A stretch of 64,000 bases of DNA from Punctularia strigosozonata HHB-11173 SS5. Taxonomy: Eukaryota > Basidiomycota > Agaricomycetes > Corticiales > Punctulariaceae. The stretch lies in assembly GCF_000264995.1 (NCBI RefSeq), contig NW_006767443.1, positions 280,656-344,655 of the forward strand, given 5' to 3'. A program made the translations under genes and the position numbers. The notes under the pieces are model-generated. The model worked only from the letters and a program-made list of their open reading frames with translations. It did no database searches and was not told the origin of the DNA. The stretch's first letter is position 1, and each line of letters opens with the position of its first letter. Below are positions 58,244 to 64,000 of the stretch, piece after piece.

Positions 58244-60802
58244 ATGCCTGGCAGTCGCACCAGCCCGACGAAAAGCAGGAAGGAGGAGGAGGTACCGCTC
58301 TCGAACCTGGCCGACCCCAGGGGCCACGACTACGCCGATGTCGACACCACACTGCGCAACGACCCGCGCGACCATGCCGAGCACCTCGACGGGTCCGACA
58401 CGGGCACAGACTCAGACACGGATGACGACGAGTTCGACTGGGAGGCGGACGAGGACTCGCTCAGCGTGCAGAAGCAGAAGACGCATATGAAGGCGAGGCG
58501 AGGACGGGCGTTATGGAATGCCTTCCTCCGGCTTGCTCGGCCCCTCCGGGTAACCCTCGTCGGCATGCTCGGCGCTGGGGCGCTTATTGCACCCCTACTC
58601 GTGTTCGAGCTCAGGTTCAAGAACAGTGTCGCGAGGCCGCATGTGTTCGCGTGGTCGCTTTGGTTCGCAATTACATGGGTCGCGGCGTGTCTTACTTTTA
58701 TCGTCGTGGACCTCACACCTCGCGTCGTTGTGGCTGTCATTGACTGGTTTGATGGGGATATGGAGAGGATGAAGATGCAAATCGAGGTGCGTGAGGCATT
58801 CCTCGATGTTTTTGTGGACATCGTTTAACGAACACATTCCAAACCAGCTTCTATTCGCGGTTCGTGCGTGGATCAAGCTTGCACTCGATATCTCTTGGGC
58901 TTGGATTGCCCTCTCCGTCATTCGTGCCACTGTGAAGCCTCCTGGCGGCTACTGGGTCATTATCAACCGCGTGATGCAGGTCCGTCTGCGCTCAGATTCC
59001 ACGTCCACTACATATCCTCATGATACTGTGCGCGCAGGCTCTGTTCTCCACTGGAATGATCCTCCTCGTTGAGAAGATATTCCTCCGCGCCGTCGCAATT
59101 AACTTCCACCGAAAAGCGCTCCATGATCGCCTTGCTGAGAACCGTTTTGGCCTCAAAGCCCTCGACCGTCTCTCGCAAACCACCCCTCCTCCCTCGCGCG
59201 GCGTCGGCCGCTACCGCAAAGGTGTGGGTCACAAATCCCCCAACGGGTCCATGTCTGCCCTCAAGCAGTTTAAAGACGACCACAAAGAGCTCGGGGCGAA
59301 CCCGGCGAGGTCCGAGGCTGAGACGCCGTCCAGTTTATCGCCCATGAGGGAAAAGGGCTCCCCGAGCCCGCAGCAGCAGCAGCAGGATCTCCGGAACGAG
59401 GGAAGGCGCAGGAGAAGAAAGGCGTTGGCGAGCATCATCGTGGACCAGGTTGGAGGCGCGATCGGGCAAATCGCGTTGAAGGACTCGGAGCTCAACAAGG
59501 GCGCGGACTACAGCGGACTGTACTCTGCCAGGAAGCTTGCCCGGAAACTGTTTATGCAGCTCAGCGATGTCCATCCACCGAGGAATCACTTACTTGTCGA
59601 GGGTGCGTTCACGTTTTAATCTCCCCGCCTGCATTCGGTTCTGACGATGCCATCGATAGACTTCGTGCCCTACTTTGGTTCACATGCCGAAGCCCAGGCG
59701 GCGTTCGCCATATTCGACAAGGATGGCAACGGCGATATCACCAAAAAGGAGATGCGCGACGCGGTGCAACGGATCTATCGCGAGCGCAAGGCTCTCGTCG
59801 CCTCTCTCAAAGACGTGTCGGCCGCGGTGGCGAAGTTGGACGCGGTGCTCATCGCTTGTGCCCTGGTTTTGCTCCTATTCATCTACCTCCTCATCTTCAA
59901 CCGCAAGGATACTTTGAGTTCCCTCGTGCCGATCGCCACCATCGTGCTGGGCTTCTCGTTCATCTTCGGCCATTCGGCTCAGATTCTATTCGAGAGCTTG
60001 ATCTTCATCTTCAGCACGCATGTGTAAGTGCCTCCATCATGATCCCAATGAAAGAATCAGAGGGCATTGCTGACGGGTTAATGCGAATTCAGCTTCGACG
60101 TCGGTGACCTCGTCTTCATTGACGATAACCCACTTTTCGTCAAGGAGTTCGGCCTGTTCTCGACTGTCTTTAGGAAGGTGGACGGCACTGAAATCATCGC
60201 GCCCAACTCGCTCATGTCGAGTTCGAAACTCGTACATAACATGAGGCGCAGTGGTTCCATGTGAGTTACGCGCCTCTCTGAAGGCCTTGCAGTCTCTGAT
60301 CTTCTTCGTCCTAAGGTGGGAGACGACGAACCTCCAGGTTGCCTACGACACGCCGATGGAGCTCATTGAGACGCTGCGCCAGCGCCTGCAGCTTTACGTC
60401 GCGCAGAACAACCGCGACTGGTCCAACGTCGCCGTCCACATTGATAGCATGGAATATCAGAACTGCATCACGCTCATCATCGCGATGGAGCATCGTCCTA
60501 ACTGGCAGGATTGGGGCGGACGCTGGACCCGCCGAACGCCGTTCATGAAGCACCTGAAGCAGCTCATGGAGGAGCTCGACCTCCGCTACACGCTGCCCGT
60601 ACAGCCTATCATCCTGCCCCGCCAACCGCCGTGGCAGAACGTGAACGCCGGATTCCACTTAACCCCGCCTCAGGGCCCAAATCGGTTCCAGATGACCCGG
60701 GAGGAGGCGGGCAACGCGGGCTCGTATCCTACCGACCGGATGGGGCTCGCCCCGCCGGGCATGACGATCAGCAGCGAGCCGAACAGGTTCGATCGCCTCT
60801 AG
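58244..60802 (+). CDS. EF-hand mechanosensitive ion channel, MscS family (Msy1/Msy2-like), 752 aa
   Basis: Fungal intracellular (ER) mechanosensitive channel that adjusts calcium in osmotic shock. Exons are 58244-58786, 58848-58979, 59038-59602, 59660-60023, 60093-60260 and 60316-60802. A long acidic N-terminus (SDTGTDSDTDDDEFDWEADE) precedes several membrane helices (VGMLGAGALIAPLLVF, WFAITWVAACLTFIVV). An EF-hand, IFDKDGNGDITKKEM, sits in front of the MscS pore region (LIACALVLLLFIYLLIF, IATIVLGFSFIFGHSAQIL). The MscS beta domain follows (FDVGDLVFIDD, EIIAPNSLM). The C-terminus is proline-rich. All splice phases close. It follows the ABC transporter on the same strand with 307 bp between. 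Confidence 0.94.
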
Positions 60803-61205
60803 AGTGGTTCTGAGCTGCGCCCATCGAGTGGGAGAAGTCCGGAAACAACCGGGCGACGGGTCGGTCGGTGCTTTGCTTGTCGGGTCTGCTGCGCAGGGCT
60901 TGGCCTATGTTTGAAGGACTGTGCATACTCGTGAAAGGTTCAGGAAGGGTTTATGACACTTGCACGTATTTTCACGATAGATCGTTCCTCTCGCAAAATA
61001 CCAATTTTCCTGTTATCGAATGCTCGCTTACCCCACGATTCCTCTTCATTCACCTTGATAGATGTACCTTGTTCTGCTCTGGGGCAGAAATATGGTTTAA
61101 CACATACTCAATTACAGTGCTCAATAGAAGGTGTTTCTTCGCACGCATGATACGAAGTCGGATTGATGGGCAATCATGAATTCAGTGTCACGATTGCGGA
61201 ACATT
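60803..61205. other. Convergent intergenic, nothing seen
   Basis: 3' flanks of the MscS channel and the SDR gene. Confidence 0.4.
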
Positions 61206-62242
61206 TCACCAAGTCTTTCTCTTGCCATCGAAGGAGATCCACTCTCCGCTATGCTTTTCGCGTGTAGCCTCGTCTATGCGTTGCAAGATGTACCATGCGG
61301 TAAACTCCGGCGATTTCAGCTTGCCGGACGCCCGCGCCATTTCGACGGTCGCCCCCTGAGCAAGCACTGCTTTCAACGCTGATCCACAAATGTTATCAGC
61401 ATCAGCTAGATACCTCAGCGAACCCATGGACGTACACATTTCTGACTCTACACCACCGGGGCAGATGGAGAAGGCGACTGCCCGAATGTCAGCCATTAGT
61501 TACACGACGATCATGGGACGTAGAGGGTACGCACTCAGGCCGTCCTTCTCGTGTTCGAAGTGCAATTTCCTGGTCAGGTAGTTTTGCGCGGCCTTGGACA
61601 AACCGTAGGCTAGGACGCCCTCGCGTCGGGCTCCCTCCGCTATGCTGCCCAAACCAGAGGAAATGGCGACGAACTTCGGGTTGGGCGTACTGGCCTTCAG
61701 CAGGTCGAAGCATGCCTGGTACAACACGAATGGTCCAATCGTGTTCACCTGTCGGGGAACTGTGTCATGGCCGAGCAGTTACGCGTTTCATCGTGCAGCT
61801 CACTTCGAGATGCTCGCGCAGCTGGTCTGCCGTGGCCTTGATCGCGGAGCAATAGTCCTGGAATATGCCTTATGACGTCGCTCAGTCTATTGATTGCAGC
61901 TGATTTCTGCGAACACACCTGCGTTGGCGATGACGACGTCTAGACGACCGGCTTTAGCCTTAATCTCCTCGACGGCAGCCTCGTTTCCTGGCTTGTCGGC
62001 GGCTACAAGTTTCACCGGGTTGACCTTCCCGGGCTGTTCAGATGCGAGGGTTTGCAGCTCGGTAGCCGTCGACGGGTTGCGTGCACCCGCAAAAACGATC
62101 GTGTTCGGGCGAGCGGCCAGTGTCCTGACCAAGCCCAGTCCTACGGCGGTGCGTCAGCGAGCGGGTGCGTCCGAGACCACGGGGAGAATTACACACCGAG
62201 CCCGCGGTTCGCTCCGGAAACTAGATAAACAGTGGGTGTCAT
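61206..62242 (-). CDS. Short-chain dehydrogenase/reductase (SDR), 269 aa
   Basis: NAD(P)-dependent oxidoreductase of the classical SDR type. Exons are 62242-62197, 62140-61917, 61858-61805, 61748-61535 and 61477-61206. The cofactor motif TVYLVSGANRGLGLGLVRTL is at the N-terminus, split by intron 1. NAG is in DVVIANAG. The catalytic Ser is in FVAISSGLGSI and the Tyr-x3-Lys pair is YGLSK. The C-terminal segment ICPGGVESEM is typical. It resembles the fungal norsolorinic-acid-ketoreductase-like / sniffer-like group. Substrate unknown. A related SDR begins its 3' end 1.4 kb to the right on the same strand. Confidence 0.92.
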
Positions 62243-62350
62243 GATAATATTACGATGTCAATGGGTGACTTCCCGTAAGGATCTGTAAGGCCGAATAGAA
62301 TAGATTTCGCTTACAAATCCACTAAGCGAGCAATGCCGAAAAATCGGCAT

Positions 62351-62722
62351 CGTCAAGCCAAGTTATCGGTTTGTCGGTCGCTCGTACAGACCTTTTATCT
62401 GGAAGGGGGGTCGACCCCCCCTTCCAGACCAGAATGCCCGTTTACAGACTGGAATTAATCATACACGTGACCTTCTCTCTTCCTCATTCGCTGCTCCGCC
62501 CTTCTCAACGTTTATGACGTCTGTTTCCGCCCCACACTCGCAGGACCGTACGGGAGCATAGATTTACAGCATAACCCACAGATCGGGGTTTCAACTGTTT
62601 ATTCTGTCTTTCTGTCGCTACAGATCTTACGGGAAGTCATCCAAGTAGAACGTTGCCCCTCGTTGAGAGGCCGGCCAACTTAATACCTTCCATTTCGGGA
62701 GAGAGTATGGATCGTCCAATAG
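62351..62722. repeat. Direct repeat, left copy, abutting the assembly gap
   Basis: About 372 bp nearly identical to 63082-63455, differing by a few single-base indels. It ends exactly at the Ns. Confidence 0.9.
62398..62428. promoter_or_regulatory. GC palindrome centred on TCGA
   Basis: TCTGGAAGGGGGG-TCGA-CCCCCCC-TTCCAGA, 31 bp, a near-perfect inverted repeat about 160 bp upstream of the SDR start. The second copy (near 63131-63161) keeps the G/C core but less of the flanks. Confidence 0.4.
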
Positions 62723-63081
62723 NNNNNNNNNNNNNNNNNNNNNNNNNNNNNNNNNNNNNNNNNNNNNNNNNNNNNNNNNNNNNNNNNNNNNNNNNNNNNN
62801 NNNNNNNNNNNNNNNNNNNNNNNNNNNNNNNNNNNNNNNNNNNNNNNNNNNNNNNNNNNNNNNNNNNNNNNNNNNNNNNNNNNNNNNNNNNNNNNNNNNN
62901 NNNNNNNNNNNNNNNNNNNNNNNNNNNNNNNNNNNNNNNNNNNNNNNNNNNNNNNNNNNNNNNNNNNNNNNNNNNNNNNNNNNNNNNNNNNNNNNNNNNN
63001 NNNNNNNNNNNNNNNNNNNNNNNNNNNNNNNNNNNNNNNNNNNNNNNNNNNNNNNNNNNNNNNNNNNNNNNNNNNNNNNNN
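62723..63081. other. Assembly gap (359 N)
   Basis: Run of N flanked by the same ~373-bp sequence on both sides. Any open frame drawn across it is meaningless. Confidence 0.99.
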
Positions 63082-63455
63082 CGTCAAGCCTAAGTTATCG
63101 GTTTGTCGGTCGCTCGTACAGACCTTTATCGTGGAACGGGGGGTCGACCCCCCCTTCCAGACCAGAATGCCCGTTTACAGACTGGAATTAATCATACACG
63201 TGACCTTCTCTCTTCCTCATTCGCTGCTCCGCCCTTCTCAACGTTTATGACGTCTGTTTCCGCCCCACACTCGCAGGACCGTACGGGAGCATAGATTTAC
63301 AGCATAACCCACAGATCGGGGTTTCAACTGTTTATTCTGTCTTTCTGTCGCTACAGATCTTACGGGAAGTCATCCAATAGAACGTTGCCCCTCGTTGAGA
63401 GGCCGGCCAACTTAAATACCTTCCATTTCGGGAGAGAGTATGGATCGTCCAATAG
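63082..63455. repeat. Direct repeat, right copy
   Basis: Second copy of 62351-62722, starting at the first base after the gap. Confidence 0.9.
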
Positions 63456-63667
63456 CATCGTCCATATGAGAACCAGGCGGCAGCACCCCTCCCTTGCCGA
63501 TTGAGCCAGTCTCGACGCTGCCGACGAGAGTGACGTATTCAGAGCACACTATGCGGCTTTCAAAGACGCTATCGCGACTGTCCTAACAGGCTACTCGATA
63601 GCGTCTCAGATATGGTGTGTGTTTTTGACACAATATGAGGTCACATGGAATAAGCGCTCAGCTACAG

Positions 63668-64000
63668 CTACCATGGCAGGCGTCCGTCTTCGGTGTCGAG
63701 ACCCAAATGTTGCCCACCCTCTCCCTCGCGTGTCGCATTGTCGATGATCGAGAGCAGCTGGACGACGGTCTCGTCGACTGGTTTATACGGCGCGCCGCGG
63801 ATGCGTGGTTCACATGACATTGCGTATTTCGCTGACGAGAAATCGTTGGTGAGACTGCGTAAGCGAATTTCGCGGCGCGAGAGGCTCACTCAGATCAGTC
63901 AATACTGCGCCGGGGCAAATGGGGAAGACGACTGATTGCGAAGCCCGTTAGTAAATCAGGTATGGAGCCGGAGGACGGATCAACTCACTGAGTCCACCTT
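63668..64000 (-). CDS. Second SDR, 3' end only (5' part beyond the window)
   Basis: Exons visible are 64000-63989 (partial), 63931-63890 and 63831-63668. They give LIVFPICPGAVLTDL, matching the IAFSICPGGVESEM segment of the SDR at 61.2-62.2 kb, then CEPRIRGAPYKPVDETVVQL and the end EDGRLPW. Intron positions around the PG motif are the same as in the neighbour, so the two are likely a tandem pair. The catalytic part lies outside the window. Confidence 0.75.

Noticed and set aside
62653-63093. Frames drawn across the N run
   Set aside because: Unknown bases give no evidence for coding.

Overview
This window reads as nuclear DNA of a filamentous basidiomycete, most likely an Agaricomycete. Genes are dense, often in divergent pairs, and cut by many introns of about 45-70 bp with GT..AG ends. 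The protein set is typical of the group: tropomyosin, an EF-hand MscS channel, cytochrome c heme lyase, a siderophore transporter and an expanded P-loop NTPase family. Where I spliced a gene by eye, the exon phases closed exactly, so most exon boundaries below are firm. No tRNA, rRNA, CRISPR array, virus-derived element or retroelement could be supported.

Layout. 1-2672: mitochondrial ribosomal protein bL21m and ATP synthase alpha (ATP1). ATP1 is cut in two by a ~1.19-kb inversion. 4198-5067: an orphan gene. 5885-9897: TIM44, methionine sulfoxide reductase MsrB and a helical-repeat protein. 10091-12097: a siderophore-iron transporter with GATA sites upstream. 12.5-15.4 kb: no gene recognised. 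15535-17043: an FAD monooxygenase. 17-24.6 kb: mostly gene-poor, with two related C2H2 zinc-finger genes, the first apparently decaying. 24649-31230: RPF1, a p24 cargo receptor and a 1017-residue ATP-dependent DNA ligase. 31969-35581: an orphan gene and the mitochondrial enoyl reductase ETR1. 36189-41515: an SRPBCC gene, a 1030-residue P-loop NTPase and an SRPBCC pseudogene. 41614-48620: an orphan secreted protein, cytochrome c heme lyase, tropomyosin, a DUF2408 protein and a DJ-1/PfpI enzyme. 49587-51230: a chimeric partial duplicate of the 32-kb orphan and a small cysteine-rich secreted peptide. 52143-60802: an ABCC transporter and an EF-hand MscS channel. 61206-64000: two SDR genes around an assembly gap.

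Themes. Six of about 24 genes encode mitochondrial proteins: bL21m, ATP1, TIM44, MsrB, ETR1 and heme lyase. Several neighbours share short divergent promoters: TIM44/MsrB, RPF1/p24 and tropomyosin/DUF2408. The most striking observation is the split ATP1. Flipping 585-1773 restores a 544-residue ATP1 with no codon lost. As drawn, the ATP1 5' half runs in frame into bL21m. The second is a ~1-kb inverted segmental duplication (31.5-32.4 kb and 49.7-50.8 kb) that seems to have built a new chimeric reading frame.
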